Of a stretch of DNA of 64,000 nt, positions 33,006 through 45,236 are shown piece by piece. How positions within the stretch are numbered: position 1 is the stretch's first letter; each line of letters begins with the position of its first letter. The stretch comes from Chlorocebus sabaeus (lineage: Eukaryota; Chordata; Mammalia; Primates; Cercopithecidae): the NCBI RefSeq assembly GCF_047675955.1, contig NC_132916.1, positions 68,999,481 through 69,063,480 of the forward strand, read 5' to 3'. The position numbers were made by a program, and so were the translations under genes. Below the pieces are notes generated by a model. It saw only the letters and a list, made by a program, of their open reading frames with translations, ran no database searches and was not told where the DNA came from.

Positions 33006-34740
33006 TAGCCAACTTTTCTTTTGACCTTGATTGATGAAAGAAGAGGAAAGATCAGACCAGGAGAATAGTTGTAAATATTTGCTTTGTTATTAAAAATATC
33101 AACTCATTGGAGCTGATTTATATAAAGTTAAATCTTGCTAGAATTGCTGGATTCCTTCATACATGGGTAGAGTGGGAATGCTGAGATCTTGGTGTGAGCA
33201 TTCCATGCCAGGGTAGAAATTTCCTGCTTAGGCACTTAGTGAAGGAGCCAACTGAGGGAGGGTAGGTGATGTGCCCGCCCATCTGGGGCCACCCAGCGAC
33301 CTGTGCACACCACCATGTAATCGCCCAGGACCCAGCCGTGTTGTTCATTGTACCCTTTTCAGACTGCTGACTTCCCCGAGCACTTGTCTTAAAGTCACAT
33401 AGCTGTATTTTTCCTCTCCAGGAAAATGTTGAATGTATTTTCTAAATAGCTGAGGTCATTGCATGGTCTTCAGTGAACTTAGCTCCAAGTGAGTGTGACC
33501 TGGAGTGACCCAGAGTCAGTGCTGGCCAGCATAGGTTTCACATTTTCCATGTGAAAGCTCTTCTTTTGTTGTTTGTGATTAATAACTGGATAGGATATAA
33601 AGCCAAATGATTTCATTGTTGAACACAGACTTGAAGGTCATGAGAAACTGCCTGTTCAAATTACACTTTGCCAAGATGTGGAAAAAGGTCTGTATCAACA
33701 CCTGAATAGTTTTAGAAATACAGCAGAGAAGGGAAAAAAAGGACATGCCATTTTTTATGTGATGTGAAAGTTGATTTCCACTCGATGCACTATCTTGGGT
33801 CCTTACAACATCTGACCTGTGAGGCTAAGGAGTTTGCACTGAGTCAGGACTTTAAAACAAAGGTGTAATGAGGACTTACTGTGTGCCAGGTCATTTAGAA
33901 TGAGTTTTCTATGCCAAGTAATGTGTTCTATTTATGCTTATTTTGTTAAGTTCTCAGTTTTTCTTAGGTTTTGTATTATATGGGTTTGCTATTTTTAAAA
34001 AATATATTTTTAATTTTTTTGGGTATTGTTTGTTATTTGAAATATGATTTTTGAATAAGTTTTTCAGTACTTAGCACTTTTAATTTATGTTTTCAAAATA
34101 TTTTTTAATGATTGTACATAATAACTGATGGACACACAGTTATTTTTTCTCTAAAAATAGAGAAACCATGGCACGCAAAACACAGTATCTTACAGAACCA
34201 TATTTTTTGCTTGTTTTCTATGTGTTTTCTAGGCCTTTGAGTCAGATGTTAGGAAAGGGTCTATCCATCTTTAATTTTCCCACTTGGAGAAGCACTGAAA
34301 TATTTCTATACAGATGTCCATTTGTATAGTGACCTGGTAGCTACAACTTTAAAATCATTTTGAAATTGACACACAGAGAACTTGGTTTTCCAGAACTGGT
34401 GAGGTGTAAAATGGTTGAGGACCGACTTGGCCTGGTCGGTCCTGTTTCTTTGTAGCATTATTACTATTTGTTTATTTTCTACATGGGCCTTACATCTCAA
34501 GATAGTGTCTAGGTCCCAACTCAGTTGGTAGGAATTTGTGTAGTAGCAAAAACTGCAGATGGTCAGGGATACAAACTCCTCAGTCAGCTCCCATTACAGT
34601 CTTTCCGTGTCTAAAACAAATAAAAGAAAACAAAACAAAAAAGGGAGAGGAGATCATATGGGCATGTATATATACAATATTTTGTTATAAATAAGGAATA
34701 AAGTACTATATGAATTCAAAAGGTGAGGGTGGGATGGGTT
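33006..34740. other. Single-copy sequence
   Basis: No gene or clear repeat recognised. Confidence 0.5.
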
Positions 34741-35175
34741 TAGAGCTGGGAGAGAAACCATCTAAAGGCTTCATGAAAGGGGGTACCATTTGCTGCAGAT
34801 ACTGATGGCAGCATTAGGACTGAAGCAAAATGTTCCAGGTAGAGGGCACAGAATTAATAGGGGGTGGCTATAGAAAGCATGCTGAATACTGTGCTAGGTA
34901 GGCATTTAGCCTTGTAGCATATAGATATATCTGAATTTAAAGGCAGTGGGTGATATTCGGAGGTTTGGAGTGTAAGATATTTTGTGATCAGAAGAAGGTG
35001 AATCTGTCAGAGGTGTTTAGGATGCGAAAAAGGATAGAGAGTATGGGAGGTTATTGTGGTACCTTGAGAGAATGCTATTGAGGGCCTGGATGTTGAGGTT
35101 GGTAGCCTGGGAATATCTGGGCCCTGTTGATGAATTAAATTGAGTTATGGCAAAGCTGTCCTCATGGATTTTAAT
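34741..35175. mobile_element. Possible very old L1M-class segment
   Basis: The texture (tgttccaggtagagggcacag, gtgggtgatattcggagg, agaatgctattgagggcctgga) resembles the old L1M/L1ME type of repeat seen more clearly at 49225-50890. Orientation and family unsure. Confidence 0.3.
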
Positions 35176-35624
35176 ATTTGAGATTCCACTTCTGAAAGCT
35201 GAGTTCACTCTTCTTTTCAGTGTAACTGTAATGGAAGGAACTTGGCGTGTGAGAGTCTCCCGGATCCTGTTAGGTCTGTGCTATTATTGGTTTGTTGATT
35301 AGGAACTCAATTGGTAGCTGCAGAAATTGCTTCTGATTGGGACCTGCTTCTCCCCACTGTTTCCCTTATGTTTCCCTTGAAAGGTAAAAGGAGTGATTTG
35401 GGTCAAATGTCTTTGTTTTGGGTCGGTTTGTGTGGGATGACTCCTGGTGTAGATTTTGTGTGTGGGTGCTAATGTACTTATAGCTAGCTGGGGCTACAAA
35501 CTCAGGCACCTATGGCTTTGCTCTCCTTGCTTCGTGTTTTTACTTCTGATTTTCTGTTTCCCAGTTTGTGATTCACAAGCAGGGATGAATGACTGAGAAG
35601 TGTTGCAGAAGAGTGGGTGTATTT

Positions 35625-36138
35625 GTTTCATTTTGTGGTTGTTTCGAATTAGCACAAATTTGGTGGCTTAAAACAACACAACTTTAGTATCTTACATTTC
35701 TGGAGGTTAGAAGTCTGACATGGGTCTTACTGAGCTAAAATGAAGGTGTTGACAGGGTCATGTTCCTTCTGGAATCTCCAGAGGAGACTCTTTTCCCTGG
35801 TCTTTTCCAGCCTCCACAGGCTGCCCATGTTTCTTGTCTCATGGCGCTCTTTAGTCTTCAAAACCAAAAATGGTGGGTTGAGTCCTTCTCATGTGGCTCG
35901 TTGCTCGCTCTGCTATTCACCTGTCTCTTCCTTTTCCACTTAGAAGACCCCTTGTGATTGCAGTGGGCTCACCAGGCTAACCCAAGATAACCTTCTATCC
36001 TAAAGTCAGTTGATTAGCAAACAAAAACTTTCATCTGCAACCTCAATTTACCCCTTGCTGTGTAACCTAAGGTACTCACAGGACATGGGCCTCTTTTGCA
36101 AGTGGAGGGGAAGAGGATGTATTTTTCTGCTTGCCACA
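35625..36138 (+). mobile_element. MLT1-type LTR (ERVL-MaLR), plus strand
   Basis: Landmarks: aatttggtggcttaaaacaacac, tctggaggttagaagtctgac, gggtcatgttccttctggaa, ccttgtgattgcagtgggctcacc, gtcagttgattagca and a terminal ttgccaca. About 510 bp with no internal sequence attached, so a solo LTR. Confidence 0.88.
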
Positions 36139-36758
36139 TTGCATAGCTCTTGATTTTCACTTCTTTTAAAAAAGAGCATCTGCAGAAAGAATTGAGAGTG
36201 GTAGATAATTCTCCAGTCATTCCTGTTTTCTCCTGAAATAAATTTCATCACTTTCTTTTGGCAGTTGACTTAATAATTATTTTAAAAAGAATGTTAGAAG
36301 AAGCTTTTCCTGTTCATATGTGTGTTATGATGCATATGTCTGATGGTGGGAAAAAAGGGAAGGAATGACTCAAGTACTTTCAACTTTAGGGACAGCCTAG
36401 GATTGGAATTCTGGAGTAGATCATGAGGAGTAGATAGTCAACTTTCTTGTGACAAAAGCATGTACATAAACCACTTAGGGTTCTCCACTTTTCACACTTT
36501 ATTCTGAAACTGCATGCTTCAGTTAATGTGATTTAATGGTTTTTTCTCAGTGTCATTGGCAGGATTGTTACTAAGCGACACACATTCACCACAGTGTTCA
36601 AATGTACTTGGAAAGAAAATGAGTAGCCAAACTGAAAGTGAGATTTAAATGACTCCTATTTTTTGAAAAGTGAAGAAGTTCAGAGATTACTTAAGGTATT
36701 TTTTTTTTTTTTTTTTGGTAATCTGTGGATTCAATGATCATTTCGTTCATGGAAGGAA
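36139..36758. other. Single-copy sequence
   Basis: Nothing recognised except an 18-base T run at about 36699. Confidence 0.5.
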
Positions 36759-37062
36759 TTTTTTTTTTTTTTTTTTTTTCTGAGACCGAATCTCGCTGTG
36801 TCACCCAGGCTGGAGTGCAATGGCACGATCTCGGCTCACTGCAACCTCCGCCTCCTGGGTTCAAGCGATTCTCCTGCTTTGGTCTCCTGCGTAGCTGGGA
36901 CTGCAGGTATGTGTCACCACGCCCGGCTAATTTTTGTATTTTTAGTAGAGACGGGGTTTCGCCATGTTAGCCAGGCTAGTCTTGAACTCCTCACCTCAGG
37001 TGATCCACCCATCTCAGCCTCCCAAAGTGCTGGGATTACAGGCGTGAGCCACTGCACCCGGT
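36759..37062 (-). mobile_element. Alu (S-like), full length, minus strand
   Basis: T run of about 20, gagaccgaatctcgctgtgtc, both arms well kept, ending gtgagccactgcacccgg. Flanks aaggaattt and tgggaattt are a weak target duplication. Confidence 0.96.
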
Positions 37063-37270
37063 CTGGGAATTTATTTTCACTAACTTAAATATTATGGCAG
37101 CTGATAGAGATTTATGTGCATCACATTCTATTTCTGACACAATAAACCGCATAATCACATGAAAATAAAAGTTGATGTGTTAAATCAGTACAGCTCATGT
37201 TTATTTACTTGAAAGCCTGGAGAGTATACTCATGGGAGATGTTGCTTTCAATAAATGTTTACCTCTATAT

Positions 37271-37981
37271 ATTTTAACTTTGATTTTAAGTTCTCGGGTA
37301 CATGTGCAGGTTTGTTATAGAGGTAAACTTGTGTAATAGGGGTTTGTCGTACTGATTATTTCATCACCCAGGTACTAGGCCTAATAGCCATTGGTTATTT
37401 TTCCTGATCCTCTCCCTCCTCCCATTTTCCAGCCTCTGGTAGGTCCCGGTGTCTGTTGTTCCACTCTATGTGTCCATGTGTTTTCATCACGTAGCTACCA
37501 CTTAGAAGTGAGATCATGCGGTATTTGGTTTTTCGTTCCTGCGTTAGCTTGCTAAGGATAATGGCCTTCAGTTTCATCCATGTTTCTGCAAATAACATGA
37601 TCTCGTTCTTTTTTATGGCTACACATATTCTGTGGTGTATGTGTAACAGATTTTCTTTATCCAGTCTACCACTGGTGGGCATTTAGGTTGACTCCATGTC
37701 TTTGCTGTTGTGAATAGTGCTGTAGTGAACATATACATGCATGTATCATCATGATGGAATGATTTATATTCCTTTGGGTTTACACCCAGTAATGGGATTT
37801 CTGGGTTGAGTGGAAGTTCTGTTGTTAGGTCTTTGAGGAATCGCCACACTGCTTTTCACAATGGTTGAACTGATTTACACTCCTACCAACAGTGTATACG
37901 TGTTGCTTTTTCTCTGCAACTTCGCCAGTGCCTATTTTTGACTTTTTGATAATAGCCATTCTGAGTGATGTGAGATGGTAT
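37271..37981 (-). mobile_element. L1 3' fragment, 5'-truncated, minus strand
   Basis: Complement of an L1 end: gggtacatgtgcaggtttgtta, then 3' UTR, then the last ORF2 codons. A residual frame still gives TALFTTAKTWSQPKCP and TWMKLKAIILSKL. Older than the 16797 copy (L1PB/L1MA-like). Its 5' end coincides with an Alu insertion at 37998. Confidence 0.88.
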
Positions 37982-38333
37982 CTCTACTTGCATTTTTTGT
38001 TTGTTTGTTTGTTTGTTTTTTGTTTAGATGGAGTCTCGCTCTGTCATCCAGGCTGGAGTACAGTGGCGCAATCTTGTCTTGCTGCACTCCAGTGAGTGTC
38101 TGCCTCCCGGGTTCAAGTTTTTCGCCTACCTTAGTGTCCGGAGTAGCTGGGACTACAGGCGTGTGCCATCATGCCCGGCTAATTTTTTGTGTTTTTAGTA
38201 GAGACAGGGTTTCACCATGTTTCCCGGGATGGTCTTGAACTCCTGACCTCAAGCGATCTGCCTGCCTCGGCCTCCCAAAGTGCTGGGATTACAAGTGTGA
38301 GCCTCTGTGCCTGGCCCCTCTACCTGCGTTTTT
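37982..38333 (-). mobile_element. Alu, full length, minus strand, (GTTT)n tail
   Basis: Tail as (TTTG)n, then agatggagtctcgctctgtc to gcctctgtgcctggcc. Sixteen-base target duplication CTCTACTTGCATTTTT (37982-37997) and CTCTACCTGCGTTTTT (38318-38333). It contains an odd ctgcactccagtgagtgtctg segment, a small internal rearrangement. Confidence 0.94.
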
Positions 38334-38799
38334 AATAAAGGATTATACATGAGTCAGAATTTGTTTTAAAATCCTTCCAAGATAATTATAGATACGTTAC
38401 TCAGACCTGTCACTTTTTTTGGTTAATTTTACAGATGTGAATTTTATTTTATAGATATGTTGTTTTTATGACTTTCCTCAATTCTTATATAGACAATGCA
38501 ATTGTTGTTAAATAATATCTAAATTATTTAGAATAATAGAATATTTTCTATTATGCATTTCTGAAAAATTCAAGTTACTGTTAGAATTAAGTAAGGATTT
38601 TGTAATAGACAAATAGATGTAGCGATAGCGTAGTAACCTACTAGGTTAGATACTGCCTGAATCTTTTGTTTTTATATGGATAAATTCTACTAGCTTTTAT
38701 TTTTCAAGGAGAAATTTATCTTCAAGAAGACAGTTATTTGTTGGGTTGGGGCCAGGAGAAAAATCCTAAGAATGTGAAAACTCCTATATAAGGAGAAGT
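38334..38799. other. Single-copy sequence
   Basis: AT-rich; nothing recognised. Confidence 0.5.
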
Positions 38800-39114
38800 T
38801 TCTGTTTCTTTCTCTTTTTTTGAGATGGTGTTTCACTCTTTTGCCCAGGCTGGAGTGCAGTGGTGCGATCTCGGCTCACTCCAACCTCTGCGCTCTGGTT
38901 TCAGGCGATTCTCTTGCCTCAGCCTTCCCAGTAGCTGGGATTACAGGCACCCGACACCACGCCTGGCTAATTTTTGTATTTTTAGCATAGATGGGGTTTC
39001 ACCATGTTGGCCAGGCTGGTATCACACTCCTGACCTCGTGATCCACCTGCCTTGGCCTTCCAAAGTGTTGGGATTACAGGTGTGAGCCACCGTGCCCCAC
39101 CTTCTGTTTCTTTC
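38800..39114 (-). mobile_element. Alu, full length, minus strand
   Basis: Body 38813-39101 with a short tail. Perfect 13-bp duplication TTCTGTTTCTTTC at 38800-38812 and 39102-39114. Confidence 0.96.
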
Positions 39115-39249
39115 ATTACTGATAATCCTTAGTGATCTAAAGACTGAGATCCTATAAGCTTGTTGCTACTTTCCCTTTTCATGTCCCATAAAAAGTCATG
39201 GTACAGGCTGTTGGGAATTATCACATGGACATTGAAGATAATCTAATTC

Positions 39250-39390
39250 TGGCCATGGATTTCTTCAGTTTCTTTATCCTGCAGTGTGTAGAAGAAAGAA
39301 AACTGCGACATATGTCAAACCAGAAAGACATATGACATTAAAAGAGCAGTGAGCCTGGCACAGAGTAGATGCTCAATAAATGTTTTTTAA
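39250..39390 (+). mobile_element. MIR/L2-type 3' end, plus strand
   Basis: tcttcagtttctttatcctg, then gagcctggcacagagtagatgctcaataaatg. The shared MIR/L2 terminus is clear; the rest is decayed. Confidence 0.5.
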
Positions 39391-39542
39391 AGCAATGAAC
39401 CAAATAATTTGTTTGTATATGTTAATTTGTTAATTTTTATATGCTGGATTACTTGTTTTTTGGCCTTAGGAAAGGAGTTCATGTTATATCTCAAGGAAAG
39501 AGAAACATATCTTTGCCATTAAGGAATATACATGATAAGCTT

Positions 39543-39815
39543 GGCTGGGTGGCTCATGCCTGTAATCCCAGCATTTTGGGAGGCCGAGGCGGGCAGATTG
39601 CCTGAGATCAGGAGTTTTGAATCAGTCTGACCAACATGGTGAAACGCCATCTCTACTAAAAATGCAAAAATTAGCTGGGTGTGGTGGTATACGCCTGCAG
39701 TCCCAGTCAAGAGGCTGAGGCAGGAGAATCGCTTGAACCTGGACAGGGAGGTTGCAGTGAGCCAAAATTATGCCATTGCACTCCAGCCTGGGCAACTCTG
39801 TCTTAAAAAAAAAAA
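39543..39815 (+). mobile_element. Alu (S-like), plus strand
   Basis: ggctgggtggctcatgcctg through both arms, with a 10-bp or so deletion around the right-arm ccagctacttgg and in the final cagagcgagac. A tail of about 11 A. Confidence 0.95.
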
Positions 39816-40348
39816 GAATTATAAGTGATAAGGTTTTTTAAAATTAGGGCCAGTTTAGTGGCAATTTGGAAATTACAGATCAGGATCTAAGAGAGACCTA
39901 ATGACAGTTCTTTTGTGACTTACAAGGTGTCTTTTTACTGTGTTTGACTTAAGGGATTTTGTTTTGTTTGTTTTGTCTTTTAATTTCTGTTTTGACCTTT
40001 CATAAAATGAGATCTTATAGAAGTCTCTAAAGATAGTGTTCATAAACTTTTTTTTGGATTGAGAGCTCTTTAAAAAATTGGTGTGGAGGATATAGAATTT
40101 CTGAATGTGCTCAAATTCGCATATGTGAGGACATGCATTATTTTTCTTATAACTTTAAGAAGTTTGGAAAGTCACTAATACTTACCCAGATCTGTTCATT
40201 TGTTCATTTTATTCATATTTGTTTATTCGTTTCCATGGCTTGTAAGGTTTGTAGGACCATCTGACAGAGTGCTACCCTTAGTTGTTTTCTTTCTTTTTAA
40301 ATACAATATTGTATAGTTGTATTTTAAAAGTCAAACATTTCATCACAT
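39816..40348. other. Single-copy sequence
   Basis: Nothing recognised. Confidence 0.5.
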
Positions 40349-40661
40349 AAAAATTATACCTTGGACAGGGCGTGATGGCTCACGCCTGTAATCCCAGCAC
40401 TTTGGGAGGCCGAAGCAGGCAGATCACGAGGTCAAGAGATCGAGACCATCCTGGCCAACATCTTTACTAAAAACACAAAAATTAGCTGGTTGTGGCGGCG
40501 CACACCTGTAGTCCCAGCTACTTGGAAGATTGAGGCAGGAGAATCACTTGAACCTGGGAGGTGGAGGTTGCAGTGAGCCAAGATCATGCCACTGCACTCC
40601 AGCTTGGTGAGAGTGAGACTCCATCTCAAAACAAAAAACAAAAAACAAAAAAAATTACACC
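40349..40661 (+). mobile_element. Alu (Y-like), plus strand
   Basis: gatcacgaggtcaagagatcgagaccatcct is the AluY-type variant. A 13-bp piece around ggtgaaacc is missing. Tail of AAAAAC units. Duplication AAAAATTATACC (40349-40360) and AAAAATTACACC (40650-40661). Confidence 0.95.
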
Positions 40662-40671
40662 CTACTCCTTC

Positions 40672-41035
40672 TGATATGGTTTGGTTGTGTCTCCACACAA
40701 ATCTCATCCTGAATTTTATCTCCCATAATTCCCATGTGTTGTGGGAGGGACCTGGTGGGAGGTAATTGAATCATGAGGGCACGTTTTTCCCATGCTCTTC
40801 TTGTGATATTCAATAAGTCTCATGAGATCTAATGGTTTTATAAAGGGCAGTTCCCCTGCACATGATCTCTTGCCTGCCGCCATGTAAGACATGCCTTTGC
40901 CTTTCCTTCGCCTTCTGCCATGATTGCAAGGCCTCCCCAGCCATGTGGAACTATGAGTCCATTAAACCTCTTTTTCTTTATAAATTACCCAGTCTTGGGT
41001 ATTTCTTCACAGCAGCATGCAAATGGACTAATGCA
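40672..41035 (+). mobile_element. THE1/MST-type LTR (ERVL-MaLR), plus strand
   Basis: Starts tgatatggtttggttgtgtc and ends ggactaatgca. Between are gggagggacctggtgggagg, tgagatctaatggttttata, tgcctgccgccatgtaagac and the polyadenylation region ccattaaacctctttttc. About 364 bp. It is followed directly by MaLR internal sequence, so it is the 5' LTR of a partial element rather than a solo LTR. Confidence 0.93.
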
Positions 41036-42074
41036 AGAAATTTGTACTGGTAGAGTTGGGTTCTACTAATTAAGATACCTGAAAATGTGGAAGCAACTTT
41101 GTTTTTTTTTTTTCTGCCTCAGCCTCCCAAGTAACTGGGACTACAAGCGCTGCCACCATGCCCGGCTAATTGTTTTGTATTTTTAGTAGAGATGTGGTTT
41201 CACTGTGTTAGCCAGGATGGTCTCGATCTCCTGACCTTGTGCGTGATCTGCCTGCCTTGGCCTCCCAAACTGCTGGGATTACAGGCGTGAGGAAGCGACT
41301 TTGGAACTGGGTAACAGGCAGAGCTTTGAACAACTTGGAGGGCTTCCCGGAAAGATGTTAATCCCCAAGACAGTGGGGAAAATAGTTCCAGGGCATGTCA
41401 AAGGTTTTCATGGCAGCCCCTCCCATCCCAAGTCTAGGAGGGAAAAATGGTTTGGTGGGCCAGGCCCAGGGCCCTGCTGCTTTGTGCTCTCCTGGGACTT
41501 GGTGTTCTGTGTCCCAGCCATGGCTAAAAGGGGCCAACGTATAGCTTAGGCCGTTGATTCAAAGGGTGCAAGACCCAAGCCTGGGAGGCTTATACATGGT
41601 GTTGGACCTGCAGGTGCACAGAAGTCAATAATTGAGGTTTGGGAACCTCCACTTAGATTTCAGAGGGTGTATGGAAATGCCTGGATGTCCAGGCAGAGGT
41701 GTGTTGCAGGGGCAGAGTGCTAATGGAATACCTCTGCTAGGGCAGCGTGGAAGGGACATATGAGGTGGGAGCCCCCACACAAAGTCCCCTTTGGGGAAAT
41801 GCCTAATGGAGCTGTGAGAAGAGGGCCACCATCCTCCAGATCCCAGAATGGTAGATCCACTGACAGTCGTGCACCTGGAAAAGCCACAGACAATGCCAGC
41901 CCATGAAAGCAGCCAGGAGAGTCTGTACCCTGCAAAGCCACAGGGGTGGAACTGCCCAAGACCATGGGAACCCACCTCTTGCATCTGCATTTCCTGGATT
42001 TGAGACATGGAGTCAGAGGAGATCATTTTGGAGCTTTATGATTCGACTGCCCCTGCTCGATTTCAGACTTGCAT
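41036..42074 (+). mobile_element. MaLR internal region (THE1/MST-int), partial, plus strand
   Basis: Begins with a primer-binding-like tttgtactggtagagttggg, then agatacctgaaaatgtggaagc...ggaactgggtaacaggcaga, and much later gcccaagaccatgggaacccacctc, ggatttgagacatggagtca and gagatcattttggagcttta. These follow the usual order of THE1/MST internal sequence, which is non-coding or gag-like and much decayed. It stops near 42074 with no 3' LTR. An Alu fragment interrupts it at 41102-41290. Confidence 0.85.
41089..41303 (-). mobile_element. Alu lacking most of its 3' arm, minus strand, inside MaLR
   Basis: A T run is followed at once by ctgcctcagcctcccaagta, so about 100 bp next to the tail are absent, and the rest runs to tgggattacaggcgtga without the final gagccaccg. 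Duplication GGAAGCAACTTTG (41089-41101) and GGAAGCGACTTTG (41291-41303), one CpG-type mismatch. Confidence 0.92.
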
Positions 42075-43127
42075 CTATTCAGACTGTATTCATACTGAAA
42101 ATTAAGATCAAGTGAGTTTTGCCCTTCTGCTCCATGGGATGTTTCTGTCCTCCCTCAGCTCACTTTAGGACATGTGCATTACTGTTTGACAGATGTACTG
42201 CCCCAGTCAAACTCCCCACCTAGCACTGTCCTGACTCATCCCTGCAAGGGGATCTCCTGACTCATCCCTGCACGGGGGCCTCCCACTTATTCTACATCTC
42301 TCATTTCTCTTCACTGTGCCAGAATAGAGTCAAGTTCAATAGGGTCTTCTCTCCCCACTGATTATTGTTTTTTGTTTGTGTGCATTTACTAACATGAGTA
42401 TTAAAATATGAATTTATATTGCCTATTTTTAATAAATACAAGATGATATTATTCATATTGTTTATAGCTTTTGTTTTTCTTTAGCTAAATATACTGAATT
42501 CCTTTCCATGCCAGTATTAGTAGATCTAGCATGCTCTTTTAAATCCCCATATTACCCGTTATTTACCATGAACAGAATTCTACAGACATACTAAAGTTCT
42601 TTGCAGAATAACTTTTATATTTCACATAGCTGGTGGCAGAAATAAGGGTAGAGGAAGGAGTGACAGATTGGAGTGATATCTTAGTTGCTAAAACTCTGCT
42701 TTGTTCATCGTCTCAGAGAGTGGGTGCATAGGGCTAGGGGAGGCATACATTTTGAAAAGAGGGGGTTGTTGACTAAGAAATAGGCCTCCACCTAACAGAA
42801 CACCCACTGTGACTATTTACCATGTTTGCATCTCAGCAAAAATACCATTTGTATTCTGAATTCCTTTGTTTCAACTACATAACTCAATAAGAAAAAAAGC
42901 TTCCTACAATTGAAAAGAATAGACAGTGTTTAAAGGCCAAGTTTTGCCTTCCTTTTAAGGCTGAATGTGCTTTATTTTAAGCCCCTCTTCCTTCTCAAGT
43001 TAAGAAGGGCCTTCTGGTATTTCTGTGCAAAGCATCAGTAATACTGTTTCTTTTTAAGTTTATCATTTTTAATCCTGCTTATTTTATTTAGTGCCTATTG
43101 CTCTAGCATCTAACGAGCTCAATGCTT
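42075..43127. other. Single-copy sequence with a 26-bp tandem duplication
   Basis: Contains cctgactcatccctgca units at 42230-42255 and 42256-42281. Otherwise no gene or repeat recognised. Confidence 0.5.
42230..42281. repeat. 26-bp tandem duplication
   Basis: CCTGACTCATCCCTGCA-AGGGGATCT is followed by CCTGACTCATCCCTGCA-CGGGGGCCT; 17 identical bases, then a diverged end. Confidence 0.92.
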
Positions 43128-43305
43128 CTGACAGTATATCCTACGGATGCTTGGGGACAGATTGCCTGGGTTGGACTCTGCTCCAGTTCTTATTAGTTGT
43201 GTATGTCAGCTCTGTTTTCCCATCTGTTAAATGGGACAGTAAGAGCCACAATAATACCTCATGGCTCTTATGAGGATTAAAATAAGATAATGCAAGTAAA
43301 AGGCA
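43128..43305 (+). mobile_element. MIR, plus strand
   Basis: cagattgcctgggttggactctgc, ttattagttgtgta, ctctgttttcccatctgttaaatggg, aataatacctcatggctc, gaggattaaaataagataatgc. Typical MIR order; the very 3' end is lost. Confidence 0.85.
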
Positions 43306-44580
43306 TTCCAGAGGATGGGAGAAAATATTTACAAATTATGTATCTGATAAAGGTCTAGTATCCGCAATAGATAAAGAAGTCTTTTTTATTTTTGAGATGG
43401 AGTCTTGCTTTGTTGCCCGGACTGGAATGCAGTGGTGCGATCTCGGCTCACTGCAACCTCCACCTCCCGTGTTTAAGCAATTCTCCTGCCTCAGTCTCCC
43501 AAGTAGCTGGTGCTATGGGCATGCACCACCATGCATGGCTAATTTTGGCTAATTTTTGTAAAGGCATGGTTTCACCATGTTGGCCCGGCTGGTCTTGAAC
43601 TCTGGACCTCAGGTGATATGCTCACCTTAGCCTCCCAAAGTGCTGGGATTATAGGCGTTAGTCACCATGTCCATCCAAGAATTCTTATAACTCAACAATG
43701 TAAAGACAAGTAACCCAATTGAAAAATGAGCAAAGGAATAGATACTTCTCCAGAAAAGATAAACAAATGACTAATAATTATTGCCCATGAAAAGATGGTC
43801 AACATCATTAGTCACTTAGGGAAATGCAAATCAATACCATAGCCAGATTTTTCTACTTTGCACCCACTGGTATGGATGTAATAAAAATGGAAAGAAATAC
43901 GTGTTGGCAAGGATGTGGGAAAATTAGAACCTTATATTGCTTGTGAAAATGTAAAATAGTGTAGCAGTTTTGGAAAATATTTTGGCAGTTCTACAAAAAG
44001 TTAAGCATTGAGTTATCATATATCTCAGTAATTTCTCTCTAAGTTTTATGCCCAAGAAAACTGAAAACATATGTTCACACAAAAACTTGTACATGGATAT
44101 TCATAACAGCATTATTCATAATAGGCAAAAAGTGGAAACAACCAAAATGCCCATCAGCCGACGAATGGATCAACAAAATATGGTCATTTCATATAATGGA
44201 GTATTATCCAGCCATACAGGAAATACAGGGCTGTTACAAGCTGCAACATGCATGGGCCTTGAAAACATAATGCTAAGTGAAAGATGTCTGGCACAAAAGG
44301 TGACATATCATATGATTCCATTTATATGAAATGTCTGCCACTGGAAAATCCATAAAGAGAGAAAGTAGACTAGTGGTTTATTAGGGCTGGGAGGCTGGCA
44401 GGGAATCGGGGAGTGACTGCTAATGGGTTTCTCTTTGGGGTGATGAAAGTGTCTGGAATTAAGATTGGATGATTGTTGCACAACTTTGTGCATACACTAA
44501 AAAAACACAGAATCGTACATCCGTTAAATCCGGATGGATTTTATAGCATGTGAATTATATCCCCGATGACAAAAAATAGG
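43306..44580 (+). mobile_element. L1M 3' fragment, plus strand, split by an Alu
   Basis: Decayed L1 ORF2 end: ggagaaaatatttacaaat, atctgataaaggtctagtat, then after the Alu aagaattcttataactcaacaatg, ggtcaacatcattagtcac, tggatgtaataaaaatggaaag, ctgggaggctggcagggaatc. Old (L1MC/L1ME-like). No frame preserved. Confidence 0.85.
43383..43676 (-). mobile_element. Alu, minus strand, inside L1M
   Basis: tttttatttttgagatggagtcttgc to gcgttagtcaccatgtcca. There is a local duplication (gctaattttggctaattttt) and a small deletion next to it in the linker. Flanks aagaagtcttt and aagaattctta are the target duplication. Confidence 0.94.
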
Positions 44581-45236
44581 ATAATAGTTGGGAGGTGGTA
44601 CCATGCCGCTAGCATGGTAAGCACTCTATGTTTTAGTTATTTTTGCTGCTGCTGTCATCATCTTCATTGTTACTACAAAATTAATTTCGTTCATGATTCC
44701 TAAAAATATCCATTTCTTATGGTTATATTATTTCTAGTTCTTTTCTTCAAATTACACAAATATTAGGCACTCAGTGCTTGCAGAATATTTTCAAAGGTCT
44801 GCATTTGTGAACTGGTCCTGGGATGGAAAGCCTTTGAATTACTGTGGGTGTATGTGTTATCCATTTGCTTACACCGCATCTTCTTACTATAAAATAAAGT
44901 TCTTCTTGGCAGATCATATGGCATTTATAGATTTTTCTTCTTACTTTCTTTTATTTGATTTATATAATTGGGTACTCTCAACTCACATGATGGAGTGAAA
45001 GCAAAGAACCAAGAATAGGATAATGCTAAGGAATGCCTCAATCTTCTTTTTGTTTTTTATTTTTGGTTGAATAATTTGAGTTTATTTCATGGAATAAGGT
45101 AAATATTTTACATTTGTTAAAAACTCTATACTTTGTTCCACGTTCAGTGGATTACAAAAAGTACATATAACAAAACAACAAAATTTAAAAATTAATCAGT
45201 GGAGACAGAACCAAAAAGAGCTTGGATATTAAAATA
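44581..45236. other. Single-copy sequence
   Basis: A trace of a MIR/L2 tail (catggtaagcactctatg) near 44615. Otherwise nothing recognised. Confidence 0.45.
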
